Origin: Bacillota bacterium
Lineage (GTDB): Bacteria > Bacillota > Clostridia > Lachnospirales > Lachnospiraceae
Length of the DNA: 64,000 nt
NCBI GenBank assembly: GCA_023443225.1
Contig: JAEZVF010000005.1
Span: 1 to 64,000 of the forward strand
Direction: 5' to 3'
The notes beneath the pieces were generated by a model. The model did not search any database and had not been told where the DNA came from. It was given only the letters and a program-made list of their open reading frames with translations. Made by a program: the position numbers and the translations under genes. Shown here one piece after another: positions 54,146 through 63,470 of this stretch. Position 1 is the first letter of the stretch. Each line of letters starts with the position of its first letter.

Positions 54146-54369
54146 AAAACCTCCATATTTCGGTAAAAGTCTTTTATAGCAGTATATGCAAAAAGGAAGA
54201 GAGTGTGAAATTATGCAAAAGTGCTCCTTCCCCATTTTCAAATCCTGTAACAAACTTTCAAACAACTTATTTTCTTCTAAGAGGTGCTCTTCAACGGATA
54301 TTTTACCTATGTCATTAAGCACTAATTCAAAGGATTCAAATCTTGTGAGTCTATTTTACTGTGGTAATA

Positions 54370-54436
54370 TACTGTCAAGGAAGTAAAAATAGACACCGAA
54401 AGATTTCTTGACAGTAGGAGATGAAAAACTTATGAT
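54370..54436 (+). promoter_or_regulatory. Promoter of the EFR1 gene with 10-bp inverted operator arms
   Basis: TTGACA (54408-54413), a 17-base spacer and TATGAT (54431-54436) precede the EFR1 gene. TACTGTCAAG (54370-54379) and CTTGACAGTA (54407-54416) are perfect inverted arms 27 bases apart, the second covering the -35 box. The arrangement suggests repressor binding at two half sites. Confidence 0.72.
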
Positions 54437-54465
54437 AATACCATATATTAGCAGAAGGTGATAAA

Positions 54466-55293
54466 ATGTTATTTTCTACTTTTTATTTTAGTGGAACTGG
54501 TAATACAAAATGGGTAGTTGAACAATTTAACGATATAATAGTAAATAACGGGCATAAATCAGAGATATATACTATCGACATCAATGAGATACTGTCGAAA
54601 GAACAACTGCTGAACATCCTAAATAATTCTGATTTTATAGGTTTTGCAAATCCAATATATGGTGCAGATATTCCTCCAATTATGAAGAAGTTTATTAATC
54701 ATGTCTTACATTTACATAAAAGTGCAAAAATAACAGCAAAGCCGTTATATATCATTAACACGTTCGGATATATCAATGCTTTCGGCCCATTTGCTGCAAA
54801 ACGGCTCTTTGTCAATACCGGTTTCATATTTACAGCATATGTTAACATTCGAATCTGCAATAATGTATCTACACCTAAACTAAAGGTCAATCTAATTAAT
54901 TCTGATAAATTAAATCGGAGAAAAGAAGAGACAAAAAAAGAACTATTAACATTAGTAAAAAGTCTTATACGGAAAAAGAAATATATAACTGGAATTGGTC
55001 CATATTTAATACTTGGAATAGTTATACGAAACAAAGTTAGAATGTCAATTAAGAATCATTATAAATCATTGAGTATTAATGCAGATACATGCAATAAGTG
55101 TTTGTTATGTATCAATAATTGTCCATGTAAAAGTATAATAACCATTGATAATGAAATTAAGTTTTCAAACGATTGTACGGCTTGCATGCGTTGTTACAAT
55201 TTTTGCCCTACTTCATCCATACTTGTCGATGGTAAATTCGCAGATCCTATAATTTATCAACGATACCGTGGACCTAATACAGTGATAAAGTAA
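54466..55293 (+). CDS. EFR1-family flavodoxin-ferredoxin fusion
   Basis: 275 residues. The N-terminal flavodoxin-like domain has the FMN-binding STFYFSGTGNTKW loop. The C-terminal dicluster ferredoxin has CNKCLLCINNCPCK and CTACMRCYNFCP. Such proteins shuttle electrons between flavin and iron-sulfur partners. The first cluster lies about residues 208-220. It has its own promoter. Confidence 0.93.
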   Translation: MLFSTFYFSGTGNTKWVVEQFNDIIVNNGHKSEIYTIDINEILSKEQLLNILNNSDFIGFANPIYGADIPPIMKKFINHVLHLHKSAKITAKPLYIINTFGYINAFGPFAAKRLFVNTGFIFTAYVNIRICNNVSTPKLKVNLINSDKLNRRKEETKKELLTLVKSLIRKKKYITGIGPYLILGIVIRNKVRMSIKNHYKSLSINADTCNKCLLCINNCPCKSIITIDNEIKFSNDCTACMRCYNFCPTSSILVDGKFADPIIYQRYRGPNTVIK

Positions 55294-55335
55294 AATTAAT
55301 TATTAATTATTTGTTGTTTAGGAGGTGATATTATC

Positions 55336-55980
55336 ATGTCAATATTAGATAGGATAGCCAGCCGGCAAAATAGAAGAGATGATATTCCAAATCAGGAACT
55401 AGCCCGAGAACTTGTGGAATTTAATAATCTCGCAGGTGTTAAAGAAATTGCTGAAAACCTACATTGCAAGGGCAAAAACATACAGAGCGATTGCATAAAG
55501 GTTTTATATGAGGTAGGATACCTAAAACCGGAAATGATCGCAGATTATGCGTCTGACTTTACAAGCTTACTTAAAAGTAAGAATAACAGATTAGTGTGGG
55601 GGTCTATGATTGCATTATCTACTGTTGCATCGCTAAAGGCAGATATGATATATGAGAATCTTGATAGAATATATACTGCTATGAATCAAGGATCAGTTAT
55701 TACAAAGGATAATGGAATCAAAGTGCTTGCAACTATAGCGTCTCAAAATAAACAATATGAGAAAGCTATTTTCCCTTATTTATTGGACCATCTTAAAACT
55801 TGCAGACCAAAAGAAGTGTGTCAACATGCTGAAAGTACATTTGTTGCAGTATATAATCAAAATAAGGATAATTTTATCCAAATATTAAAACAACGGGAAT
55901 CCAACTTGACCAGTTCGCAACTTACGAGACTAAAGAAACTATATAAAGCAATAGACAATTGTACAAACGGTTGCCAGTGA
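55336..55980 (+). CDS. HEAT-repeat-like protein
   Basis: 214 residues, all helical. Repeated helix pairs such as KEIAENLHCKGKNIQSDCIKVLYEVG (core CIKVLYEVGYLKPE) and RLVWGSMIALSTVASLKAD resemble HEAT/ARM scaffolds. No enzymatic motif is visible. GGAGGTGAT precedes the start. The second helical-repeat gene follows 41 bases later, so they are likely an operon. Confidence 0.78.
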   Translation: MSILDRIASRQNRRDDIPNQELARELVEFNNLAGVKEIAENLHCKGKNIQSDCIKVLYEVGYLKPEMIADYASDFTSLLKSKNNRLVWGSMIALSTVASLKADMIYENLDRIYTAMNQGSVITKDNGIKVLATIASQNKQYEKAIFPYLLDHLKTCRPKEVCQHAESTFVAVYNQNKDNFIQILKQRESNLTSSQLTRLKKLYKAIDNCTNGCQ

Positions 55981-56021
55981 TACGATGTTAAGATTATCGG
56001 CATAGAAAGAAGGTAAATGAT

Positions 56022-56831
56022 ATGGCTGAAAATTATGATGTACTTGAAAAGATCATCCCACTATTTGATTCACCAGAAAAATATGGTGAAATAGAAGAAT
56101 ATTTATCTATGAATTCTAATTTGCCAAGCCCTAGGGGAAATCTGACTTTGGCATTTAAATTTGCAGAATGCTTTGAAAAAAGTTCCATAAGTAAAGATAT
56201 GATGGAAAAGTTAATTGAATGGGTGAATCTATCGGAAGAAGAGGCTCCAGTTAATCATCCAAAGGAATTCTTGCCCTTTTGTGGAATTTTATCCTTAGGT
56301 GCACACTATCCTTTTGCAGACGACGAAACCAGAAATCACATTATGATGCAGTTCAAGGTAGCGATGAATGACAGGCGATGGAGAACCAGAGAGGGAGTGG
56401 CAATGGGATTTCAGAAGATCGCAGAAAAAGATTTTAATCCAATTAAGAAATACTTCACTTTGTGGTACCCTGATACCAATTATCTTGAAAAGCGGGCATT
56501 TGTAGCAGCTTTAGCACATCCTCCAATACTAAAGGATGAAAAAGTGGTTCGATTCAGTCTGATTATGAGTGAAGATATCCTTAAGGATATTTTATCTTAC
56601 AGCTCAACAGAATTAAGAACAGAAGAATTTAAAGTTTTATCAAAAGGGCTTGAATATGCCCTAAGTGTCTTTGTTACAGAGCTTCCGGAGGAGGGGTTTG
56701 AATTATTAAAAAAATATGCTAAGCTTAATAATCCTATTCTTAACAAAATTATTAAAGTTAACTTAAGTAAAGCCCGTCTGTATAAAAAATATCCAGAAAA
56801 GGTTGCAGAGGTTATATCTTTGATAAAATAA
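56022..56831 (+). CDS. HEAT-repeat-like protein (DNA-alkylation-repair-like)
   Basis: 269 residues, mainly helical, with segments such as NDRRWRTREGVAMGFQKIAEKDFNPI (core RRWRTREGVAMGFQ) that recall the HEAT-like repeats of AlkD-type DNA alkylation repair proteins. AlkD catalytic residues are not obvious, so a glycosylase role is not supported. It likely forms a scaffold with its upstream partner. Confidence 0.75.
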   Translation: MAENYDVLEKIIPLFDSPEKYGEIEEYLSMNSNLPSPRGNLTLAFKFAECFEKSSISKDMMEKLIEWVNLSEEEAPVNHPKEFLPFCGILSLGAHYPFADDETRNHIMMQFKVAMNDRRWRTREGVAMGFQKIAEKDFNPIKKYFTLWYPDTNYLEKRAFVAALAHPPILKDEKVVRFSLIMSEDILKDILSYSSTELRTEEFKVLSKGLEYALSVFVTELPEEGFELLKKYAKLNNPILNKIIKVNLSKARLYKKYPEKVAEVISLIK

Positions 56832-56893
56832 ACATATTTTGATTCTTGACTTATCTATATTCATCGGTCTATCAATATCATAGTGATATCATA

Positions 56894-56916
56894 AGTGACT
56901 ATGTTATGTAGTCACT
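56894..56916. repeat. Small inverted repeat in the 296-base gap before the ECF gene
   Basis: AGTGACTA (56894-56901) and TAGTCACT (56909-56916) form an 8-bp hairpin without a T-run. Two near-direct copies of ATATCATA lie just before it. Otherwise the gap is AT-rich sequence plus the promoter at 57047. Confidence 0.55.
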
Positions 56917-57046
56917 AAGATTCTATGGTATTGTAGATCGATTTTTTATTAATGGAATTGTATATAACTGGATCACCTATGTTTGATAACATGTAAAAAT
57001 GTGGTATTCTGTTTATAATAAGATTTTGTAAAAAATAATAAAAAGT

Positions 57047-57075
57047 TGTCACAATGTTATTTTCTTTTTGTCTAA
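57047..57075 (+). promoter_or_regulatory. Possible ECF-type promoter before the sigma gene
   Basis: TGTCACA (57047-57053), a 16-base spacer and GTCTAA (57070-57075) lie 53 bases before the sigma gene. This resembles the TGTCACA/CGTC promoters I recall for ECF41-like sigma factors. Autoregulation is inferred and not proven. Confidence 0.45.
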
Positions 57076-57127
57076 TCTAATGTAGAGAAATTTTATATTA
57101 TTAAAGTAGGTATGGAGGATACAAATC

Positions 57128-57958
57128 ATGGTTACTAATGAGAAGGAAATGATATATTTGGCTGTCAATGGTGACAAAGCAGCCTTAGAATCGTTGATAA
57201 TGAGTGTACAGGATTTGATTTATAATCTGTCCTTAAGAATGTTAGGTTCCATACATGATGCGGAAGATGCTACACAAGAGATTATAGTACGAATTATCAC
57301 GCATTTGTCAGGCTTTCGTAAAGAAAGTACATTCTCAACCTGGGTTTACAGAATTGCAGTGAATTATTTGCTTCATTACAAAAAATCAATGTTCGCACAT
57401 CGTCCTCTTAGCTTTGAGTTTTACGGAGAGGATATCGATGCTGGTTTTATAGAAGACAATCCAGAATTATTACATAATGTTGATGAGGGAATTCTTGCGG
57501 AAGAACTCAAAATGTCGTGTACAAATGTCATGTTACAATGTTTTGATGCAGAAAGTCGTTGCATTTATATTTTAGGCACGATGTTTCGATTAGATAGTAA
57601 AATTGCTGGTGAAATTTTAAATTTATCACCGGAGGCATATCGGCAGAGATTATCCAGGCTTCGAAAGAAGATGGCTGATTTCTTAAAGATTTATTGTGGT
57701 CTGGCAGGTGGAAAGTGCAATTGCCAGAAACGATTAGGGTATGCTGTTCATAGTCATAGGTTGAACCCCTTGGACTTAGAATACTCAAAACTACAAAAAT
57801 TGGACGATAGTATCATAACGGATTTCACAGATTCTATGGAACAAATGGATTCTTTATCACTTCTGTTTTCAAACATGCCCCAATATAGGACATCACAAAA
57901 TGCGAAAGATTTTATAATGAATCTTTTAAACTCAAAAGAGATGCAATTCATACGATAA
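57128..57958 (+). CDS. ECF-type RNA polymerase sigma factor with Cys-containing extension
   Basis: 276 residues. Sigma2 (about 15-85, with DAEDATQEI and FSTWVYRIAVN) and sigma4 (about 125-185) are followed by an extension that starts with CGLAGGKCNCQKRL: Cys190, Cys197 and Cys199. It continues for about 75 residues, longer than typical ECF proteins. The extension might bind metal or act as an internal anti-sigma. No anti-sigma gene with a usual motif is adjacent. GGAGG precedes the start. Confidence 0.92.
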   Translation: MVTNEKEMIYLAVNGDKAALESLIMSVQDLIYNLSLRMLGSIHDAEDATQEIIVRIITHLSGFRKESTFSTWVYRIAVNYLLHYKKSMFAHRPLSFEFYGEDIDAGFIEDNPELLHNVDEGILAEELKMSCTNVMLQCFDAESRCIYILGTMFRLDSKIAGEILNLSPEAYRQRLSRLRKKMADFLKIYCGLAGGKCNCQKRLGYAVHSHRLNPLDLEYSKLQKLDDSIITDFTDSMEQMDSLSLLFSNMPQYRTSQNAKDFIMNLLNSKEMQFIR

Positions 57959-58000
57959 ACATAATTGATATAGAAGCAAAAGTGATGAAAGAGGTGTTTT

Positions 58001-58360
58001 ATGGCAGAATTTATTAAATACAAAAAATTAATAAATGCAAGACTATTGAAGGATTATGCGAGTTGGATATATTGCGATAAATGTAATAATACAATTGGGT
58101 ATCTATGCTATGTTACATATCAACAATTCCAACTCCATTTTAACTGTCAATGCGGTAATAACGGTAGTATTGTAATAGAAAAGGATGAAATGAATAAGGC
58201 AGTGAAAATTAGTGACGCTGAACTAATTACAATAAAAAACAGGTTATGCTGCGCTGGAGATCAAACTCCGCTGCTAACGATACTAGAAGATAAATTAAAA
58301 AGTTTTACTTGTGAAGTTACATGCAAAAAATGTGGGAAACTATATAAGAGAGAAGGATAA
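58001..58360 (+). CDS. Hypothetical cysteine-rich protein
   Basis: 119 residues with CDKC at about 24-27, CQC at about 49-51 and CKKC near residue 111, suggesting zinc binding. I do not recognise the family. It starts after GAAAGAGGT, 42 bases after the ECF gene, and is 4 bases ahead of the next small gene. It may be part of the ECF operon and could act with it. Confidence 0.72.
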   Translation: MAEFIKYKKLINARLLKDYASWIYCDKCNNTIGYLCYVTYQQFQLHFNCQCGNNGSIVIEKDEMNKAVKISDAELITIKNRLCCAGDQTPLLTILEDKLKSFTCEVTCKKCGKLYKREG

Positions 58361-58364
58361 AATT

Positions 58365-58697
58365 ATGAATAAATTTTTGTTAATGTTATTAATAGGAATT
58401 ATTACAGGGTGTATCGATGTTCTACCTATGTTAAAAATGAAACTGGACAAACATTCGATTGCTTCCGCATTTTTGTTCTATTTGTTCCTGCCGTTCATCA
58501 TATTAAATATAAATCTATTTGGCATGGTCTGGTGGTTAAAGGGAGCCGTGATCACAGTAATGATGGCTACGCCTATAATTATTATTGTTTCTAAATCAGA
58601 CAAGCAGTCTGCAGTACCAATGGCAATCACCTCAATAGTATTAGGAACATTGATTAGTTTGGCAGGACACTTGTTGAAAATTGATAACATCATCTAA
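58365..58697 (+). CDS. Hypothetical small membrane protein
   Basis: 110 residues with four hydrophobic helices (MNKFLLMLLIGIITGCIDVL start). It has no domain that I can name. ATG 58365 follows GAAGGA and is co-transcribed with the cysteine-rich gene. Its membrane location next to an ECF sigma factor is notable, but no anti-sigma motif is visible. Confidence 0.72.
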   Translation: MNKFLLMLLIGIITGCIDVLPMLKMKLDKHSIASAFLFYLFLPFIILNINLFGMVWWLKGAVITVMMATPIIIIVSKSDKQSAVPMAITSIVLGTLISLAGHLLKIDNII

Positions 58698-58773
58698 AAT
58701 TAAGGTTCGTTGCTTTTGTTCCTAGTTTATGATAATGTAAATGAATCATCATAAATCTAAGTGAGGAAAAACC

Positions 58774-59724
58774 ATGAAGAAGGATACAGCGGTAGCGTTA
58801 CGTAATGAATACATTTCTCGTGTAAACAAAGTACAGGATTACATTGAAATGAACGTCTCGGAAGGGTTTTCATTAAACCAGCTGGCCCAAATAGCTGGTT
58901 TTTCCTCTTATCATTTTCATAGAATTTTCTATTCTATAACCGGTGAAACCCTTTTTCAATACATACAACGGATACGTTTGGAGAAAGCAGCAAGATTCCT
59001 TGTCATAAATCAAAAGATGTCAATTATGGATATCGCATTAGAATGTGGTTTTTCGAATCAATCCTCCTTTGCCAAGGCATTTAAAAATTATTTTTCCTTG
59101 ACTGCAGCAAATTATAGGGCTTGTTTTCATAAAAAAAGCAATTTGGGAAAAGAGTTATCAGAAATGTTGGATTACAATAGTCCTGTAAGAACGACTCCAT
59201 GTAGTACAAGGCAAAAGGAATATTTAACTGCATATCAGATAGAAGTTAAAAGCATTTCCAGTATGGACGTTATCTACCTGCGATATACCGGTCCGTATAA
59301 AAGTGATTTCCCATTATTTGAAAATCTTTCTAGTAAACTAGATCAATGGGCAGTATCAAAGGGAATACAATATACCACTGATACCAAATGGCTTACAATT
59401 ATTCATGATTCTCCAGGGATTACAGAGGATAATAAATTGCGAATCAGTTATGGTATGACTGTACATGATAGCAACAAGGTTATTCCAGATGGAGAATTTG
59501 GTAAGATGAGGATTGCTGGAGGAAGATATGTAATTGGGCACTTTGAAGTGGCAGAGGATGAATATCAAGCTGCATGGAACACAATGTATGTTAATTGGCT
59601 TCCGGAAAGCGGCTATCAACCAGAAGATGGTATAAGCTTTGAACTATATCAAAACAATGTGGTTACTTCTTCTGGTATACAAAAAGTAGATATTTATATT
59701 CCTGTGAAACCTTTGCGTGGATAA
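58774..59724 (+). CDS. AraC regulator with GyrI-like effector domain
   Basis: 316 residues: two helix-turn-helix motifs at the N terminus (NQLAQIAGFSSYHFHRIFYSITGETLFQYIQRIR and the SNQSSFAKAFKNYFS segment) and a C-terminal GyrI-like domain (about 155-316, with VIYLRYTGPY and GRYVIGHFEV). This layout is that of Rob/BmrR-like multidrug-sensing regulators. It sits just before the TsaA-UvrA fusion gene, which it could control. Confidence 0.93.
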   Translation: MKKDTAVALRNEYISRVNKVQDYIEMNVSEGFSLNQLAQIAGFSSYHFHRIFYSITGETLFQYIQRIRLEKAARFLVINQKMSIMDIALECGFSNQSSFAKAFKNYFSLTAANYRACFHKKSNLGKELSEMLDYNSPVRTTPCSTRQKEYLTAYQIEVKSISSMDVIYLRYTGPYKSDFPLFENLSSKLDQWAVSKGIQYTTDTKWLTIIHDSPGITEDNKLRISYGMTVHDSNKVIPDGEFGKMRIAGGRYVIGHFEVAEDEYQAAWNTMYVNWLPESGYQPEDGISFELYQNNVVTSSGIQKVDIYIPVKPLRG

Positions 59725-59774
59725 ATTCTTAAGTAGTATTTGGAGCTAGCATTTGCAAGCAAAGGAGATTACAT

Positions 59775-62700
59775 ATGGTCAGAAAATATAGGAAACAGAG
59801 AAAAAATTATGAACTAATACCAATTGGCAATATACTATTGAAGGAAGGAAATACCTATATTACAGTACTTCCTGAATATCGGCCTGCCCTTAAATATCTG
59901 GACTTATTCAGTCATGCACTTCTTTATTATGAAACGAAGCAGAAGCAGTTCAATCTTAAAGTAATTCAAATCAATTCTATAGACATTAATAATGGTAATA
60001 TTAAGACCGATAAGACTGAATTACCGGAGGGATATCCTGTCTTTGATATAAAACCATATTTTCCATGTGAAGATAGAGTGAAAGAGGTTCTCATACCGCA
60101 GTATATGAGGAAATGGCCAAAATGGAGGACTTGGGAGTACGGCCTTCAAGTTAATGAATTGCTCTTTCAACAGGGTGGGATACCATTGCAAGAAAATATC
60201 TTGCATCCCATCGGAAACATACGAAAAAAGGAGGGCGAATATTATTTAAAATTGGAAGAAGCAGGGTTTGAAGTGTTGGAAGGATTAAAAGACTTTTCTC
60301 ATATCAGAATTTTATGGTGGTTTGATAAATTTGATGATAAAAAATATCGAAGAATAACAGAAGGGAATCCACCCTATGAGAATGCTCCACGAACCGGTAT
60401 TTTTGCAACCAGATCACCGGTTCGTCCGAATCCAATTGCAACCACTACGGCACGAATCCTTTCAATTGAGTATGAAGGCCGATTAATCAAAGTAACTGGG
60501 TTGGATGCTTTTGATAAAACACCGATAATCAGCGTCCGTCCGTATATTCCTGTTTTAGACAGAGTGAAAGATGTAATGGTACCAGACTGGCTGAAACATT
60601 GGCCGGAATGGCTTGACGACCGGGATTATGATACACAGAATCAGGCTATATCCATACAAGAATCTGATGTTGAGAGAATACAGAAATATTTTGTAGATAA
60701 TCAGATTACAATTCCGGAAAACATAACAGATAATGCATTAATTGAAGATGCTTTTGGCAACGAAGATGATTCTAATAAAATAAGAGTTATCGGTGCAAGA
60801 CAGAATAATTTAAAAAACATCAATTGTACGATACTCAAAAATAAAATCACAGTTATCACTGGAGTTAGTGGCAGCGGCAAATCAAGTCTAGCATTTGATA
60901 CCATATATTCCGAAAGTCAAAGACGTTTCATGGATAGCATGTCGGCATCCGGAAACTTTCTGGCCGAGCAGCTAGAAAAGCCAGATGTTGATGAGATAAA
61001 AGGTCTTCCACCTGCCATTGCAATCGAACAGAAGACAGTAGGAAGAAATCCAAGGTCTACCGTCGGAACCATGACAGACCTATATGATTATTTAAGACTT
61101 CTCTTCTCAAAAGTCGGTACAAGGCATTGCCCGGAATGTGGCAGGGCAATTACACCCCTAGCGGTCAATGAAATAATTGAATTACTAAAAACATTACAAC
61201 CAAATACAGAATTCTTACTATATCCCTTTCATGTGGATTGTCCTGTCGGTAAATGTATTGTTCCCCTAGATGAGACTGTCTGTAATGTAGATTCCTATAA
61301 TTCAATCAGAGAAAACTTTATAAAGGAATTGACGGAGACTTTAAAAGAGGCTCTTTCCTTGGGAAATGGAGCTATTACGGTCAAGATAAATGGTGAGGAT
61401 TTTCTGTTTCAAACAAAGGAAATGTGTTATCACTGTAATCATATCTTTTTTGAACTTACAGCCTCCACATTTAGTTTTAATAACCCTGAAAGCATGTGCC
61501 CTGTTTGTAAAGGGTTGGGAGTAAAGCTGGAATTGGATCCGGATTTGATTGTAGCGAATCCAAATAAATCAATTCTTGATGGTGCATCCGAATGGTGGGG
61601 GAACCTTAGGAAACATCGTGAGAAACCGAATGCTAATTGGATGAAGGGTGAAATACTGGCATTGGCAGGTGAAATGAAAGTCGACTTAGAACTTCCTTGG
61701 AAGGAGTTACCGGAAAGCTTCCGAAAACAGGCATTGTACGGCTCCGAAGGGAGGTTTGTAACTGTTGGGAATACCAGATTTCCGGAAACGGTTGGTATGA
61801 CGATGGAAGAACTTTTACAATGGACAGAAAACATCAAGGGAGAATTATCAAAGGAAGAATTTCTGATATCAAAACCTGTACTTAAAGAGATGAAGCGTAG
61901 AATAACTAATATCATTGATGTGGGACTTCCCTATCTTACAATGAATCGTCCTGTTCCAACCTTATCGGGTGGGGAAGCACAACGATTGAGACTTTCATCA
62001 CAGCTTAGCAATGGTATTACCAACATTTTGTATGTGCTAGATGAACCTTCCATTGGGTTGCATGCCAAAGATCATGAACGTATTATTCACACGATTGAGA
62101 AAATTAGAGATGGTGGAAATACGGTTATTGTTGTCGAGCATGATGCAAAAACAATGCTGAAAGCAGATGCAATTATCGATATTGGCCCTGGCGCAGGCGT
62201 CTATGGTGGAAATATCATTGCAGAAGGAACACCAGAAGATATTATGAAAAATCCAGATTCTTGGACGGGAAGATATCTGCTGCAATGTATCAACCCTCTA
62301 AAGTCCATCACAAAGAACCGGAGAAAAGCACAAGAGTGGATAGAAGTAAAAGGTGCCAGACACAATAATCTTAAGAATATAGATGTAAATATTCCATTAG
62401 GCATACTTACTTGTGTAACTGGCGTCAGCGGGTCTGGAAAAAGTAGTTTGATAACCAAAACATTGTATCCAGCAATTGCGAAACATCTGAAACTGTCCGA
62501 AGAAATTCCAGGTGCTTATGATAGCATAAGAGTACTGGATCATATTGATAAGATAATTCATATTACGCAGCAATCGATTGGTCGAACCCCTAGGTCAAAT
62601 CCAGCCACCTATACTGGTGTTTTTGATGAGATACGAAATGTATTTGCAGGAACAAAAGAAGCAAAGGAGAAAGGGTATAAGCCGAATAAGTTCAGTTTTA

Positions 62701-63326
62701 ATAGTAGAGAAGGCCAATGCGAGGTTTGTTCTGGAGAGGGAAGAAAATGCATTTCCATGAATTTTATGCCTGATATCTGGGTTGAGTGCTCTGCTTGCCA
62801 TGGGAAACGTTATAAAAAAGAAATACTTGAGATTCAATATAAAGATAAAACGATTGCTGATGTATTAGATATGAATATGGAAGAGGCTTTGGAATTGTTC
62901 TCTGAACATAGTAGAATACGGAATATGTTAGAGACCTTAAAGAACGTTGGGCTCCCGTATGTCAGGTTAGGACAAAGTGCACTTACCTTGTCTGGTGGAG
63001 AAGCACAAAGAATCAAATTGGCTAAAGAACTTAGCAAATCAGACACCGGAAAAACGATATACCTGCTCGATGAACCTACAACTGGGTTGCATTTTTCTGA
63101 TATAGAAAAGCTAATGTCTATTCTTATTCAGATAACGGAGTCTGGGAACACTGTAATAGTCATTGAACATAACATGGACGTAATAAGCCAAGCAGATTGG
63201 ATTATTGACTTAGGACCGGAAGGCGGAAAGGCTGGAGGCTATTTGGTTGCAGAAGGAACACCAGAGGATATCATGGAGAAGGCAAGTTATACTGGTGAAG
63301 AATTAAAGAAAAGTTATAAAAATTAA
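59775..63326 (+). CDS. Fusion: two TsaA/TrmO-like domains with a UvrA-like ABC ATPase
   Basis: 1183 residues. Residues about 10-115 are a shortened TsaA-like domain lacking the RSPxRPNP motif. Residues about 140-275 are a complete TsaA/TrmO-like domain with TRSPVRPNPI at 212-221, the motif of SAM-dependent tRNA-methyltransferase-type proteins. From about 336 a UvrA-type unit begins with Walker A GVSGSGKS (363-370), zinc motifs (CPECG, CPVCKG, CEVCSGEG) and LSGGEAQR twice. The UvrA part is shorter than classical UvrA and groups with UvrA-like resistance proteins. GCAAAGGAG precedes the start. The fusion is unusual. Confidence 0.93.
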   Translation: MVRKYRKQRKNYELIPIGNILLKEGNTYITVLPEYRPALKYLDLFSHALLYYETKQKQFNLKVIQINSIDINNGNIKTDKTELPEGYPVFDIKPYFPCEDRVKEVLIPQYMRKWPKWRTWEYGLQVNELLFQQGGIPLQENILHPIGNIRKKEGEYYLKLEEAGFEVLEGLKDFSHIRILWWFDKFDDKKYRRITEGNPPYENAPRTGIFATRSPVRPNPIATTTARILSIEYEGRLIKVTGLDAFDKTPIISVRPYIPVLDRVKDVMVPDWLKHWPEWLDDRDYDTQNQAISIQESDVERIQKYFVDNQITIPENITDNALIEDAFGNEDDSNKIRVIGARQNNLKNINCTILKNKITVITGVSGSGKSSLAFDTIYSESQRRFMDSMSASGNFLAEQLEKPDVDEIKGLPPAIAIEQKTVGRNPRSTVGTMTDLYDYLRLLFSKVGTRHCPECGRAITPLAVNEIIELLKTLQPNTEFLLYPFHVDCPVGKCIVPLDETVCNVDSYNSIRENFIKELTETLKEALSLGNGAITVKINGEDFLFQTKEMCYHCNHIFFELTASTFSFNNPESMCPVCKGLGVKLELDPDLIVANPNKSILDGASEWWGNLRKHREKPNANWMKGEILALAGEMKVDLELPWKELPESFRKQALYGSEGRFVTVGNTRFPETVGMTMEELLQWTENIKGELSKEEFLISKPVLKEMKRRITNIIDVGLPYLTMNRPVPTLSGGEAQRLRLSSQLSNGITNILYVLDEPSIGLHAKDHERIIHTIEKIRDGGNTVIVVEHDAKTMLKADAIIDIGPGAGVYGGNIIAEGTPEDIMKNPDSWTGRYLLQCINPLKSITKNRRKAQEWIEVKGARHNNLKNIDVNIPLGILTCVTGVSGSGKSSLITKTLYPAIAKHLKLSEEIPGAYDSIRVLDHIDKIIHITQQSIGRTPRSNPATYTGVFDEIRNVFAGTKEAKEKGYKPNKFSFNSREGQCEVCSGEGRKCISMNFMPDIWVECSACHGKRYKKEILEIQYKDKTIADVLDMNMEEALELFSEHSRIRNMLETLKNVGLPYVRLGQSALTLSGGEAQRIKLAKELSKSDTGKTIYLLDEPTTGLHFSDIEKLMSILIQITESGNTVIVIEHNMDVISQADWIIDLGPEGGKAGGYLVAEGTPEDIMEKASYTGEELKKSYKN

Positions 63327-63330
63327 AAGC

Positions 63331-63385
63331 AAAGGGCTTTTGCACTATAGATGAGGAAATATCTATGGAGCAAGAGTCCTTTCAT
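63331..63385 (+). terminator. Terminator of the fusion gene
   Basis: The arms at 63331-63343 and 63370-63382 pair with G-U pairs (AAAGGGCTTTTGC with GCAAGAGTCCTTT). A short T-containing tail follows. Confidence 0.65.
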
Positions 63386-63400
63386 TATTCAAAATTGATA

Positions 63401-63455
63401 TTGACATAAAATAGATAAAGTGATATTATATAAAAAACAAACCAACGGTCGGTTT
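63401..63455 (+). promoter_or_regulatory. Promoter and palindromic operator of the TetR gene
   Basis: TTGACA (63401-63406), a 17-base spacer and TATTAT (63424-63429) form the promoter. AAACCAACGGTCGGTTT (63439-63455) is a near-perfect 17-bp palindrome just after the start site, like TetR/AcrR operators. Confidence 0.83.
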
Positions 63456-63470
63456 AAGAGAGGAGTTATT

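Noticed and set aside
54146..54322. 59-residue N-terminal extension of the LysM-GH18 protein
   Set aside because: GGAGG stands right before ATG 54145 and the LysM domain begins there; the extension shows no domain features.
56831..57128. Small gene in the 296-base gap before the ECF sigma factor
   Set aside because: I found no start with a ribosome site and a reading frame of useful length; only a hairpin and a promoter-like site are seen.
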